Both the position numbers and the translations under genes were made by a program. Below the pieces are notes generated by a model. It was not told the origin of the DNA and searched no databases. It was given only the letters and a program-made list of their open reading frames with translations. Positions 33,693-42,854 of a stretch of 64,000 nucleotides of DNA are shown here, one piece after another. Within the stretch, counting starts at the first letter, position 1. Each line of letters begins with the position of its first letter. This stretch comes from a virus, in the IMG/VR virus record IMGVR_UViG_3300042923_000281, positions 1-64,000 of that record. The stretch is one strand, 5' to 3'.

Positions 33693-35192
33693 TTAGTTCA
33701 CAAGTTTGAAATTGCCGAACGGGTTGGCCCAGATCCCAATGTCGTGCTCTGTCTCGATAATGGTTGCGTAACGGATCACCGAATCAGACTCACGCCAGGT
33801 CAGAGCCACCACTCGCTTGACTACATCCGCGAGCGCCGACAGCGCATTTCGACCAATGATGTCGGAACCCACGATGAGTCGGACTTTCGCCTTCGTCGTC
33901 GGGACCTCGTCCATCGCCCTCAGCTCGCGGGCGAAGCCAGTGTTGTAATCCACGTTCACATCAAGGTGTTTCACCGCTGAGGTGATTTCCTTGCGCAACT
34001 TGCGCGTGACCACTGCCTTCTTTTCCACGGCTTCATATAGTAGGTCGGTCAAATCGGTAGCGATCACCGACTTGTCACCCTCCATGAACTGATCAAGGAT
34101 GATCGACATACATTCCAGGTTGTCTACGTTGTAGTAGGACAACCCGGTGGGTGTAACGTGATGGATGACCGGGATCTTCTTCTCCGTCTGAAGACTCCAG
34201 TTGGCCTTGTTCCGCCTGAGCACGTCCATACCGAAACGCAAGATGTCTTCGGTGGTGTTCACGTTCAGGATGTTACGCAAGGCACCTACAAACAGGTGAC
34301 CTTCTTGGTTCTTGTCCATCTCGACAAAGTGTTGACGCACTTTTCTCAAGACTTCAACGTCGTCTTTCAAATAAAGAACAGCGTTGCTTGAGTCAGACTG
34401 CGGCTTCGCAATGTCTTCATCATCCCCATGCTGACCCGTCCAGAAGACGTGGCGACCATCCTTTGAGACCCTGCGCTCCATAGCGTCGGAACTGAAATAC
34501 CACTTAGGCTGGTCAAACATGCGGTTGTAGGTACCGGATGACTTCCAGTAACCTTCCGGCTTTTGCTCGATCTTGTACGTGAGCTCATAGCCATTGAGGC
34601 CCAGACTGTTGCCCTTACCGGCCCAGCCGTCTGCTTTCTCATTCCCGGTGTGGCCGTTGTGCCCTTTGATCCACGCCAGGGTGACTTTGTTCTCTTTGTC
34701 GCGCAACTGACCCAGCAGGGTATCCACAGCGACCCAGTCAGCCTTGTTGGCCACTTCTTCGCCGTCCTGCTTACGCCAACCGGTTTGCTTCCATTTGTTC
34801 AGGTACTGGTTAACACCTTTGACCACATACTGGGAATCCGAGTAGATGATCGTTTCAGTTAACCCTTTATCGAGGACGTACGATAATGCCTCCTTTGCAG
34901 CGAGTAGCTCAGTGTGGTTGTTGCTGCCTGCTTTAGGCACCCCACCGAAGCTGTCGATGTAATTGAGAACGTTGACGGCTTTCTGCTCATCCTTCGTGTC
35001 GGAGTAGCCATTAGCCGTAGGTGTCGATCCTGGTACACCACTGCCACGGGTCTTGTCCGGTAACGCGTCTGCCGTGTACACGTAACCGTGCAAGCCCCAC
35101 CCCCCAGCGCGTTCACTGCTATAAAACCCACCGTCGGCGTACAATACCCCATTGTAGCCTACGGGTGCCGGGCTTTCCTTAACATCCGTCAT
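33693..35192 (-). CDS. RNase HI with long C-terminal extension, 499 aa
   Basis: The N-terminal 190 residues carry the RNase HI acidic active site in order: YADGG (Asp20), NNHTELLAAKEAL (Glu), YSDSQYVVKG (Asp), and GHNGHTGNEKADGWA (His and final Asp). It would degrade RNA in RNA-DNA hybrids during phage replication. The loop after the first strand is unusually long (about residues 40-80). The C-terminal 300 residues are unlike ordinary 155-residue RNase HI; I see no motif there, and they may bind DNA or a partner. It lies in the unit with the spanin pair and the small gene at 33302. Confidence 0.85.
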   Translation of the reverse strand: MTDVKESPAPVGYNGVLYADGGFYSSERAGGWGLHGYVYTADALPDKTRGSGVPGSTPTANGYSDTKDEQKAVNVLNYIDSFGGVPKAGSNNHTELLAAKEALSYVLDKGLTETIIYSDSQYVVKGVNQYLNKWKQTGWRKQDGEEVANKADWVAVDTLLGQLRDKENKVTLAWIKGHNGHTGNEKADGWAGKGNSLGLNGYELTYKIEQKPEGYWKSSGTYNRMFDQPKWYFSSDAMERRVSKDGRHVFWTGQHGDDEDIAKPQSDSSNAVLYLKDDVEVLRKVRQHFVEMDKNQEGHLFVGALRNILNVNTTEDILRFGMDVLRRNKANWSLQTEKKIPVIHHVTPTGLSYYNVDNLECMSIILDQFMEGDKSVIATDLTDLLYEAVEKKAVVTRKLRKEITSAVKHLDVNVDYNTGFARELRAMDEVPTTKAKVRLIVGSDIIGRNALSALADVVKRVVALTWRESDSVIRYATIIETEHDIGIWANPFGNFKLVN

Positions 35193-35249
35193 TTACTGCA
35201 CCCTATAAAGTGTTAGGCACTTGTCACAGTGCTCATGTGATACACCGGA

Positions 35250-35618
35250 TTATTTCTGAAAAACAGGACTCGCGGTCCGACCACATTTCATGTTGTGTCG
35301 GTTGATGTCTTCGCGCAAATACTGCTCTTCATGATCGATGTATTGCTTGACCTTTTCGGTGTGGGCAAGGAGCACGTCATTGATCTCATCCGGCGTGAGC
35401 TTGGTGATGTCGACCTTGGGGAATTGGGGTCTGACGTGCTGTAGGTAGACGGTGCGTTTGAATTCACCGCAGGGTTGCTCAGCGGTCTCGTCCGTCAGCT
35501 GGAAGGAGAAGACAGTGGTGCGGTTGTCGATGGTCTGCACTACGCTGCACGAACCAAGGAACACAAATATCCAGCACAGGTGGAAGATCCGGCTTCCTTT
35601 CAGTAAACCAGTAACCAT
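35250..35618 (-). CDS. Putative outer-membrane spanin (o-spanin) lipoprotein, 122 aa
   Basis: A basic, hydrophobic N-terminus (IFHLCWIFVFLGSC) ends in a lipobox, L21-G22-S23-C24, so the mature protein would be lipidated at Cys24. It follows, by 10 bases, a gene for a single-pass protein with a coiled-coil periplasmic part. That order (inner-membrane then lipoprotein) matches Rz/Rz1 spanin pairs that disrupt the outer membrane at lysis. The proline-rich content expected of Rz1 is absent here, so another lipoprotein role is possible. Confidence 0.6.
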   Translation of the reverse strand: MVTGLLKGSRIFHLCWIFVFLGSCSVVQTIDNRTTVFSFQLTDETAEQPCGEFKRTVYLQHVRPQFPKVDITKLTPDEINDVLLAHTEKVKQYIDHEEQYLREDINRHNMKCGRTASPVFQK

Positions 35619-35628
35619 GGTGGTGAAC

Positions 35629-36066
35629 CTATTGGCTAAGCCGTTTCCAACGTTCGACGAGATCGTTGTTCGGCGGGCGAATGATAACCGGCTTTTCTTC
35701 CGGTGACTTGGGTTGGGGTTTGCGTGGCTCTGGAGGGCCAGTGGTGGTTGGGGTTTGAGGAGTCTTGGACTTGAGTTCGTAATAGCGATCGCGGTACCAC
35801 TCCATTCTCTCTTTGAGATATGGAATCTGTTCGTCGATCTCCTTCTTCATGGCAGCTTGAGTTCGCTCGTGTTCAGCGATGACATCTTCTTGGTCGAGTA
35901 CGATCAGATAGACGTGGATGAACATGAGAGTCATGATCACGAATCCCACCGTCGTAACGATTAATGAAAGGTTGTCTCGGACAAACTGTCGGAAGGTACG
36001 ATCACGCAGCCAAATCTCCCGGACAAAGCGGAAGAGTGCTTTAAGCACCTTAAAGAGCGTTATCAT
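35629..36066 (-). CDS. Putative inner-membrane spanin (i-spanin), 145 aa
   Basis: A basic N-terminus is followed by one transmembrane helix (about 33-57) and a charged coiled-coil-like helix (about 58-95, VIAEHERTQAAMKKEIDE). A Pro-rich segment (TPTTTGPPEPRKPQPK) ends the protein with a C-terminal basic helix. This is the Rz-type plan. Topology and the adjacent lipoprotein gene are the evidence; there is no strong sequence signature. It may instead be a membrane-linked structural protein. Confidence 0.55.
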   Translation of the reverse strand: MITLFKVLKALFRFVREIWLRDRTFRQFVRDNLSLIVTTVGFVIMTLMFIHVYLIVLDQEDVIAEHERTQAAMKKEIDEQIPYLKERMEWYRDRYYELKSKTPQTPTTTGPPEPRKPQPKSPEEKPVIIRPPNNDLVERWKRLSQ

Positions 36067-36078
36067 CTTATTCCCTGG

Positions 36079-36095
36079 AAATGGTATGGACGTTC
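36079..36095 (-). promoter_or_regulatory. Candidate phage promoter (CCATACCATTTCC)
   Basis: On the minus strand: GTCCATACCATTTCC, a relaxed copy of the ATACATTATC motif, about 15 bases before the spanin gene start at 36066. Confidence 0.35.
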
Positions 36096-36110
36096 CGAGT
36101 ATTCTTTAAC

Positions 36111-36135
36111 GATTGTCATAGAGTACGTGACAATC
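36111..36135. promoter_or_regulatory. Inverted repeat upstream of divergent genes
   Basis: GATTGTCA and TGACAATC, perfect 8-base arms with a 9-base spacer, between the divergent genes starting at 36066 and 36151. The position fits an operator. It could alternatively be a short 5' hairpin in the plus-strand mRNA. Confidence 0.4.
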
Positions 36136-36150
36136 AGCACGGAGATAGAC

Positions 36151-37506
36151 ATGTATAAACTCAAGGCTTTTTGCCAGATCGCCGCGTTGATTGACAACAC
36201 GGTCGACATCGTGGCACCGATCGGGGAATTGTCCGATCGTGGATTTACCTACGGTCGGAATAAAGAGAAGTTGAACTCGGCAGCCTCCCCTGGCTACACC
36301 TTGATTGGCTTCTCCAGCAAACGTGATGGCACCGATGAGCAGATCAATGGCATCTTGGCTCAAGACCTGCTGGCCGTCTGCAAGTGGGCCTACGAATCGG
36401 CCCTCTCTGGCAAGTTCAACGCGACCAGCGAAAGCTTCCGCGTAGCGTTCGTTCAGAAGTGGAACGCCAAGTACTCCATCTACACCACCGGTTCCATGCT
36501 GGCCGCCTCTCAGGGCGTCTGGATGCCTACGGTCATTGAGATCCGTGACATCGCCAACGATGAACTCCAGTACAAGCTGTGGTTCGCCTCAGACACCTTC
36601 GAGCAGCAATACGACGAGTACCATATCGAAGTAGTGCCGCCGGTGGAAGAACTGGACGTGTTCTTCTTGGGTCGCCAAGCGGTCATCACTGCACTGGCTG
36701 CTGAAACCCACGAAATCAAGATGGAGAAAGTCCAGGCCATCCGTGAAGTCTACCCTGAGTCGTTCATCAGCGGTCCGATGTACGAGTGGTACGACCCGAC
36801 TGACCCGTTGGACAAGACCCGTCGCATTGCCACCTACTGGACCCCATTGGTCTACGGCATTGCCGGTAACAACGTCGACGCGATCAAAGAGGCTCTGCGC
36901 GATTACATCCTGAGCCATTCCACCCACACCAAGGATGAATGGGCAGCGATCTTCCCAGAGATCTTCACCTCGACAGAGTTCGTCTTTGTTCCGATGTGGA
37001 AGAAGTACTCCATCCCCAACCGTGAACTGGCCACCGGTCTCTACAGTTCGGTGGCCAACCTGAACTACGCCAAGGCAGAGCTGATCCGTCTGGTGCGGGG
37101 TGAGGGCTACACGGACACCTACCTTGACGCTAACGCTGAGATCTTCGGTGCAAGCCACAAGGCAATCACGGTCGCTGTAGCCGGTGGTCCTCACAACCGT
37201 GACGGCGTCACCAGCTTCGTGCAGCGCTACTACGACTACATCAACGTGGACTCGGTCTCCTTGGACTTCATGCGAATGAACCCAGAGACTCGCCGCATGG
37301 TGTTGGCGTTGGCAGAGATGCTGGCTGTGGCGGAGGACATGACACCTGACTCGGCTGTTCCGGTCAAGTTCACTCGTCTGGTGCGTGACGGTGTGCTGTA
37401 CGTCTCCTACACCTTGGATCGTTTCCAGTTGATCGTGACGTCCAAGTGGTCGGCAGAAGACGCCACCCTGCAAGGCAACGGCACTGAAGAGCCAGTGCTG
37501 AACTGA
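36151..37506 (+). CDS. Conserved-type phage protein, probably virion, 451 aa
   Basis: The start is ATG 36151 (MYKLKAFCQIAALIDN), after CGGAGATAG; an in-frame GTG 24 bases earlier lies inside the inverted repeat and is less likely. It is a large alpha/beta protein without a recognised catalytic motif. No membrane segment. Its lone strand orientation and flanking palindromic terminator suggest separate expression. Function unknown. Confidence 0.75.
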   Translation: MYKLKAFCQIAALIDNTVDIVAPIGELSDRGFTYGRNKEKLNSAASPGYTLIGFSSKRDGTDEQINGILAQDLLAVCKWAYESALSGKFNATSESFRVAFVQKWNAKYSIYTTGSMLAASQGVWMPTVIEIRDIANDELQYKLWFASDTFEQQYDEYHIEVVPPVEELDVFFLGRQAVITALAAETHEIKMEKVQAIREVYPESFISGPMYEWYDPTDPLDKTRRIATYWTPLVYGIAGNNVDAIKEALRDYILSHSTHTKDEWAAIFPEIFTSTEFVFVPMWKKYSIPNRELATGLYSSVANLNYAKAELIRLVRGEGYTDTYLDANAEIFGASHKAITVAVAGGPHNRDGVTSFVQRYYDYINVDSVSLDFMRMNPETRRMVLALAEMLAVAEDMTPDSAVPVKFTRLVRDGVLYVSYTLDRFQLIVTSKWSAEDATLQGNGTEEPVLN

Positions 37507-37509
37507 CAG

Positions 37510-37542
37510 CATAGAGAGCGGGCCAATGGCCCGCTCTCTATG
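37510..37542. terminator. Palindromic bidirectional terminator (33 bp)
   Basis: A perfect inverted repeat CATAGAGAGCGGGCC-AAT-GGCCCGCTCTCTATG, the longest stem in the window (15 bp), between the convergent genes ending at 37506 and 37548. Confidence 0.85.
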
Positions 37543-37547
37543 TCGTT

Positions 37548-37889
37548 TCACCGAGGACAGCCTAATGTATCGAGGATCTCATCCTTGGACTCCTTCAGGT
37601 AGACTCCTGGAGAAGCTGCCAACAACGCGATCAACTTACCTTCACCGAAGTGCTTGGCAAAGTCATCCACTTTCATCAAGCGCATGCCCTGCCCTTCAAC
37701 GAATGCCACCATGCAGCCCCAAGCCCGCCAATCGGCAATGCTCGGTTCAATTGAGCACGACCGACCGGGAGCCCACTGTCGACGATAGAGGAAAGGCAAG
37801 TCACGCCCTGGGGCAGACCACTTGCCCTTCCCTTCACCCATCGTTCCAGCTCCCATAAAGAACTGTACCGTGTGATCCTGAATCCTCAT
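37548..37889 (-). CDS. Hypothetical protein, 113 aa
   Basis: The start ATG 37889 shares a base with the stop of the SMC-like gene (TGATG), so translation is coupled. GGAGATTGC supplies the ribosome-binding site. It starts MRIQDHTVQFFMGAGTMG and has several Trp and Gly residues. No known domain. Coupling to a recombination ATPase hints at a partner role, though T4 gp47-type nuclease motifs are absent. Confidence 0.7.
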   Translation of the reverse strand: MRIQDHTVQFFMGAGTMGEGKGKWSAPGRDLPFLYRRQWAPGRSCSIEPSIADWRAWGCMVAFVEGQGMRLMKVDDFAKHFGEGKLIALLAASPGVYLKESKDEILDTLGCPR

Positions 37890-40372
37890 CACGCAATCTC
37901 CACATGTTCGTTGTACGTCCGCGTCATGGAGACATGTGTATCGTCCATTACCACGATCTGACTGTTAGGGTAACTATTCTGGCTCTCGAAGGAGTGACTG
38001 ATGAAGAACACCTGCGAATAGGTGTCATCGTCAATCAGGTCTTTGATGGCCAGTGTCAGGTTCAGGCGGTGGACTTCATCGAACGTGCGACCCAATTCAT
38101 CGAGATACAGCGGGAATTGCTGCAACTCAAGGAACTTGTACACCACCAGAATGAACGCTTGGTTGACAATGTCAACTTGGCTGTCTGACCCATACTTGAT
38201 GTCAGGGATCAGGTTATCCGAGGAGTGCACGTAGATCGGGAACTTGTAGTCCAGCTCGCCCCCTTCAAGGTTGCAAGTGTCCAACGCAAGGTTGTAACCC
38301 CATACCTTAGCAATAACGTCGTTGATCGCGCCAATGAAGGTATTGATGAAGACCATGATCTGTTCAGCGATGATCCCATCTTTAGGGGACAGGAGTCGCT
38401 CCAACTGGATCAGGGCTTCTTCTTCATCACGGGCATCCTCGAGTGACCGGTTAAGGTCATTGATGATGCCCATCTGGACTTCAGCCTCAGCCAACGACTG
38501 TTCCAGCATACCGAGTTGGACTTGGTGACGCTTGACCTGTGCCTCAACTTCTTCCACGGCCACGAACTTGGTCATGTTGTCCATCAGTTCATTGAGGCGA
38601 GCCATGCCCATCTCAACGGTCCGACTGATTTCACGTGCCTCGATCATGCGAGCGTGGAATTGCTCGACGTCCTTCAGTGTTACCCGAGCGTCCATCAGGT
38701 GTTGTTTCAGGTCCAAGACCCGATCACCCAAGGAGTTGGCCACTTCACGCAAATGACCGGACTTGTCCATGCGTGCCAAAGCTGCTTCACGTTCCCGCAG
38801 AGGATGTAACTCACGCTCAAGGTCAGCGATGGCCATGTTGGTCTTCACGTCACCCATGAACTGCGTGCAGAGTGGGATCAGACCACGCCCTACACGGAAG
38901 CCACCATTGCGGTTAATGACATCCCACAGTGCATCGAGGTCAGGGTTGCGATCACGGAGCTGCTGAACGGCGTACAAGCCTTCGCCAACGGTGTTCGCTT
39001 CCTGAATCCACGTACCAATGCTGTCGATCTTCTCCTGCATCGACTGACGGAACGCATAGCCCTTAGACAACGAGGCTTTGATCTCGTCTTCCTCACTGAC
39101 ATTCACGCCTTCTTTGAACGTGTGGTTGCAGTTTGGGCACAGCGTGGACTTGCAGTTGCGGATGTGCTCGAGGCGGTACTCCAATTCCCCGATCCGAGAC
39201 TGACCTTTCATCATGTTGTTCTGATGATCGGCCAGTTCACGCTGCTTGGCGACGTAGATGTTGCGATCCAAGTACGTGTCGTCTTGAATGTTGACCTGAT
39301 GGAGCAGGTTCATCACTTCGTTGATGGTCGAGAAGCAGTATTCGCTCACTGGGAGACGACTGCCTTCGGTCACCAACTTGAAACGGGCTATCAAGTCCTG
39401 TTTCTTGTCGCACAGTTCCGTGATTCGCTCGGCCAGTTCCTTCGGATTGATCTCCTCCAGCTCTGTCAGGTCATGCAACTGCTTGTCGATCTCGTGATGA
39501 CGCTCTGAGACCTCCTGTAAGGCCGCCTCAAGCATTTGCACACGGGACTTGAGGCTATCCTTGAGTTGGACGACCTCATCGTTACCGGTGTCTGTGACGA
39601 TCGCAGGCGCTGAACCCTTCAAGTACTTGGTGCGTTGTAGCAGACCGTCAATGTCAGCCAGCAACTCATGGTACTCGCGCTCGTAATGAGCGAAGGTTGG
39701 AGCCAACCCATCCCGACGAGAGACCTGATGCAGCTTCATCAACCGATCGTAGACTTCTGCTGACTGTTTACGCAGGGTCTGGAAGGTATCGTCGTCGATC
39801 TTCTTCGCAGTCTCGTTAACCAATCGGCCAGAGAGGTGCTTGATGACCGCGTTAGTGTCTCGGACAGCCCGCTTGATCCGACCGTGCAGTTTAATGACGT
39901 AGTCGAAGTCCGCAGAAGAGAGCAGAGTGATCCACTCACGACGTTGGATACTGCTCATCTCAGTGAACTTGAGCTGACCGGTCAGCACTTCATGCAACGC
40001 GTTGGTCATGCCGAAGTGTTCACGGACCAGTTCACGTTGAACCGCCCCCGTGTGACCTTCGTTCAGCTCTTCGAACTCTTCCTCGTTGAGCCAGACCTTG
40101 AAACTGTGGGACATGGCCTTACCGGCGTATTCGCTACGCAGTTCGTACATGCGACCATTGTTGAACACCTTGACGTATTTGTAGCCACCTTTCTCAAAGT
40201 CGTCTTTCTCGCCTGGGAGGACACTGAAGCCTACCTTGAGTAGACTTGACTTACCCGAACCATTGGTACCCAGTACAATCTGGGTCTTGAGGCTTGGGGT
40301 GATCCTCAGGGTCTCAATGCCCTTGAGATAAAAACGATTGCATCGGTGTAAGACCATTTCAGAAATAAACAT
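37889..40372 (-). CDS. SMC/Rad50-like recombination ATPase (T4 gp46 / SbcC type), 827 aa
   Basis: The N-terminus has a Walker A P-loop GTNGSGKS (35-42). Two long coiled-coil arms surround a zinc-hook CPNC near the middle (in the STLCPNCNHTF stretch). The C-terminal head has a Walker-B-like LYLDELGRTF and a following FFISHSFES strand. This is the layout of Rad50/SbcC/gp46, which with a nuclease partner processes DNA ends. The usual partner nuclease is not adjacent, and the coupled 113-residue gene lacks its motifs. Confidence 0.8.
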   Translation of the reverse strand: MFISEMVLHRCNRFYLKGIETLRITPSLKTQIVLGTNGSGKSSLLKVGFSVLPGEKDDFEKGGYKYVKVFNNGRMYELRSEYAGKAMSHSFKVWLNEEEFEELNEGHTGAVQRELVREHFGMTNALHEVLTGQLKFTEMSSIQRREWITLLSSADFDYVIKLHGRIKRAVRDTNAVIKHLSGRLVNETAKKIDDDTFQTLRKQSAEVYDRLMKLHQVSRRDGLAPTFAHYEREYHELLADIDGLLQRTKYLKGSAPAIVTDTGNDEVVQLKDSLKSRVQMLEAALQEVSERHHEIDKQLHDLTELEEINPKELAERITELCDKKQDLIARFKLVTEGSRLPVSEYCFSTINEVMNLLHQVNIQDDTYLDRNIYVAKQRELADHQNNMMKGQSRIGELEYRLEHIRNCKSTLCPNCNHTFKEGVNVSEEDEIKASLSKGYAFRQSMQEKIDSIGTWIQEANTVGEGLYAVQQLRDRNPDLDALWDVINRNGGFRVGRGLIPLCTQFMGDVKTNMAIADLERELHPLREREAALARMDKSGHLREVANSLGDRVLDLKQHLMDARVTLKDVEQFHARMIEAREISRTVEMGMARLNELMDNMTKFVAVEEVEAQVKRHQVQLGMLEQSLAEAEVQMGIINDLNRSLEDARDEEEALIQLERLLSPKDGIIAEQIMVFINTFIGAINDVIAKVWGYNLALDTCNLEGGELDYKFPIYVHSSDNLIPDIKYGSDSQVDIVNQAFILVVYKFLELQQFPLYLDELGRTFDEVHRLNLTLAIKDLIDDDTYSQVFFISHSFESQNSYPNSQIVVMDDTHVSMTRTYNEHVEIA

Positions 40373-40437
40373 TAGCTAGGTCCTTCCCCTAATTCTGTAG
40401 GATAGGTCGTGGTGTTTCATTTTAACAAGAGGTGTCT

Positions 40438-41235
40438 ATGGCAGAACAATCCGCCAGTATGTTCCGTTTGGTGGCTGTCGGGACAGCTGCTGAAAACCTC
40501 AAGCTGGGGTCCGTCGAATTGATGGTCAACCCGCACGAGAAGCTGGGCTTCCAAGACGGTGAGACCGTCGATCGCGTCGACGCTATGGAATACGGTCACC
40601 AGAACAGTGACGGTAAAGAAAGCAGTGGTGTAGCGTTTGTGTCCGGTAACCATCCGGCCACATGGATTCCAGACAGCAACCGTAAAACCCCACCGAACAT
40701 CCGTCGGGGTGAGCGGATCAAGATCTACCAGTTCGGCGCTAACGAGAAGTACTACTGGCGTGTCTTTGGTCTGGACGATCACCTGCGGCGCTTGGAGACA
40801 GTGGTCTTCGGGATCAATGCCAACCCGGCTGAAGGGCAGGACGGGGCAGATCCAGAGAACATGTACTTCGTTGAATGGTCGGCTCACAAGAAGATGATCA
40901 CCCTGAGCACCAGTAACAAGAATGGTGAGGTGTGTACATACGACGTGCAGTTCGACATGGCTACCGGCAAGATCGTCATTCAGGACGACAAAGGCAACCA
41001 CATTCTGTTTGACACGGCGAACACGCACATCCTCATCAAGAACATGTTGGGGACGTTCATCGAGCTGAACAAGCAGGACATCAATGGGTACGCTCCGAAG
41101 AACATCAGTCTGACCGCTGATACGAACGTCGACGTCAAAGCCAAGAAGATCACCCTCAATGGGGGCGGCAGTATCTTCACACTGCAAGGTGGCGGCACGA
41201 CGCTCAAAACCCCACGTTTCGATGGAGGCAGCTAA
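40438..41235 (+). CDS. Baseplate central spike protein, 265 aa
   Basis: The start is ATG 40438 after AAGAGG. The N-terminal half looks like an OB-fold-type region. The C-terminal 100 residues are repetitive short beta strands (e.g. NISLTADTNVDVKAKK, then ITLNGGGSIF), typical of the triple-stranded beta-helix of T4 gp5/VgrG/gpV spikes. No lysozyme domain is visible, so it is a simple spike. It overlaps the PAAR gene by one base (TAATG), consistent with spike and tip being made together. Confidence 0.75.
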   Translation: MAEQSASMFRLVAVGTAAENLKLGSVELMVNPHEKLGFQDGETVDRVDAMEYGHQNSDGKESSGVAFVSGNHPATWIPDSNRKTPPNIRRGERIKIYQFGANEKYYWRVFGLDDHLRRLETVVFGINANPAEGQDGADPENMYFVEWSAHKKMITLSTSNKNGEVCTYDVQFDMATGKIVIQDDKGNHILFDTANTHILIKNMLGTFIELNKQDINGYAPKNISLTADTNVDVKAKKITLNGGGSIFTLQGGGTTLKTPRFDGGS

Positions 41236-41501
41236 TGAGTAACCCCGTCTCGTTGGTCGGTGTCGATCAAGCCGGTGGAAAGATCCTCGGGCCAGGCAAA
41301 CCTAATTGGACATGGAACGGCATTCCGATGTCTGTCCAAGGCGATGCAGTAGAGCCACACGCTCCGGGACCTCACATGGCGGCTACGATCAAGACCGGCA
41401 GTCCATGGATGAGCATTGATGGCATTCCTGTCACTCGTGCTACCAGTCCGGCCACCTGTGATCACGTTGCTTCAGGTTCTGCGCAGATGTTCATCCCGTA
41501 A
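41235..41501 (+). CDS. PAAR-domain spike tip protein, 88 aa
   Basis: A whole-length PAAR protein. GVDQAGGKILGPG, VQGDAVEPHAPGPH, TGSPWMSIDGIPV and ATCDHVASGS follow the family order. His and Cys residues are placed to bind the metal at the tip (His43/His47 and Cys80-His82 regions, approximate). It caps the beta-helix spike and sharpens it for piercing the outer membrane. Small size equals the domain, so no extra effector is attached. Confidence 0.88.
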   Translation: MSNPVSLVGVDQAGGKILGPGKPNWTWNGIPMSVQGDAVEPHAPGPHMAATIKTGSPWMSIDGIPVTRATSPATCDHVASGSAQMFIP

Positions 41502-41506
41502 TGCGG

Positions 41507-41538
41507 CATAGAGGAGGAGCCTAGGCTCCTCCTCTATG
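41507..41538. terminator. Palindromic bidirectional terminator (32 bp)
   Basis: A perfect palindrome CATAGAGGAGGAGCC/GGCTCCTCCTCTATG centred on CCTAGG, between the convergent PAAR gene and the gene ending at 41542. Confidence 0.85.
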
Positions 41539-41541
41539 TTG

Positions 41542-42837
41542 TCACTCAACCGGTTCCACGATCTCAACGGTGCTGGTGCTCCATTGGATCAGTTCACCCC
41601 GGGCAAAGGTCTGAGGCTGCGAAGAGACTCGCTTCTCATCCACCTTAGGTTGCAAGGTGTAGTCCGTGGTGTTCATGAAGCGGTGCTGGTACAGGTTGTT
41701 GCTGACCCGCAGTACCCAGACGCCATTCTCTTCTTCACTGACGTAGGAAGGCAGAGCCCCCAGTTCAGTGCGCAGTGGCCACAGTGGACGTTCGTCCAAG
41801 TAGAAGCGCCCTGGCAAGTGCGTACGGCCCGTCTGGATGACATCAGTCACCAGATGGTCCACTTCAATACCCACGATGAACGATTGACTCAAGGTCAACA
41901 GTTCCAGCATGCACTCGTTACTGTAGAACCCTTGCAGGTCGTAGTCGAGTTCATTGCCCGCAGCCACTTCATGGAAACGCTCCATGGACGTCTGGTCAAT
42001 GATGTACCGAGACGACATGTAACGCTCAAGGAATGGCAGACGACGCATCTCCACTTTCATGGAGTTGCTACCGATGACCTTGATGTCCTTCGTGGCCAAG
42101 TGCAGGTAACCGCCAATGACGATGCCCATGACCTTGTTGGTCGTGTCGAACGGAACCTTGACGTAGAAGTTGTACGACAGCTTCTTGGCTTCGTCAGGTT
42201 GGTAGACCATCTCAGGAGTGATCGAGGCTGTGTGAACACGCCCCAAGTTCTTGAAGCTGATCAGACCTACCAGAGCGCTCTGTGAACGACGGAATGTAGT
42301 CCCGCCATCCTTGATGTACGCTCCGTCACTGTCGGCATCCAGTCGGTGCACCAGGCCGTTAACCGTTGCCAGGCAATGGCGCTGCACATCGACGTAATCA
42401 ATGTCGATCTCTTGTTTGGCGTCTGCCTCAAGATCACGCTTGAGCCAGATGTCGGTCTTGTCCGCATCCAGCGCGTCGTTGAACGGTGAACCAATCGGTA
42501 GGCACAGGTCGAGCTTGTACCCAGCCTGCCAGGCATCACGTGCCAGTGCAGTATGAGTAGTCGGCTTAGGAATGCCCTTGACCGTAGGTAGTGTCAGGTT
42601 TCCATTTGCCGTCAGCCACTGAAGCACCGTCACGGTTTCCAGAACTGTCGCCAAGCGGTCATTGACGTCGGTCAATTTAAGCGTGTGTTTCTCACCAAGG
42701 ACTGGGTGAGTGAGGATTAGGTAGACTTCGGCATAAATGCGCAGGAGCGACTTTACCGGAATGTTGCTGACGTTCATTTCCTCGAATTTCACGTCAGGCT
42801 TTCGGTGTTTGACCAAAGCGCCTTGGTATTCGTACAT
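41542..42837 (-). CDS. Conserved-type phage protein, probably virion, 431 aa
   Basis: A beta-rich soluble protein (MYEYQGALVKHRKPDVKF ... STSTVEIVEPVE) with no recognised motif. It lies alone on the minus strand between the spike and tail-fibre units, which hints at a tail or baseplate role. An ATACCATTATC motif lies about 20 bases upstream. Confidence 0.75.
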   Translation of the reverse strand: MYEYQGALVKHRKPDVKFEEMNVSNIPVKSLLRIYAEVYLILTHPVLGEKHTLKLTDVNDRLATVLETVTVLQWLTANGNLTLPTVKGIPKPTTHTALARDAWQAGYKLDLCLPIGSPFNDALDADKTDIWLKRDLEADAKQEIDIDYVDVQRHCLATVNGLVHRLDADSDGAYIKDGGTTFRRSQSALVGLISFKNLGRVHTASITPEMVYQPDEAKKLSYNFYVKVPFDTTNKVMGIVIGGYLHLATKDIKVIGSNSMKVEMRRLPFLERYMSSRYIIDQTSMERFHEVAAGNELDYDLQGFYSNECMLELLTLSQSFIVGIEVDHLVTDVIQTGRTHLPGRFYLDERPLWPLRTELGALPSYVSEEENGVWVLRVSNNLYQHRFMNTTDYTLQPKVDEKRVSSQPQTFARGELIQWSTSTVEIVEPVE

Positions 42838-42854
42838 TTATCGAGTCTCCCACG

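Noticed and set aside
37548-37889. Gp47/SbcD nuclease partner of the SMC-like protein
   Set aside because: 113 residues without the D-x-H, GNHD or GHxH phosphoesterase motifs.
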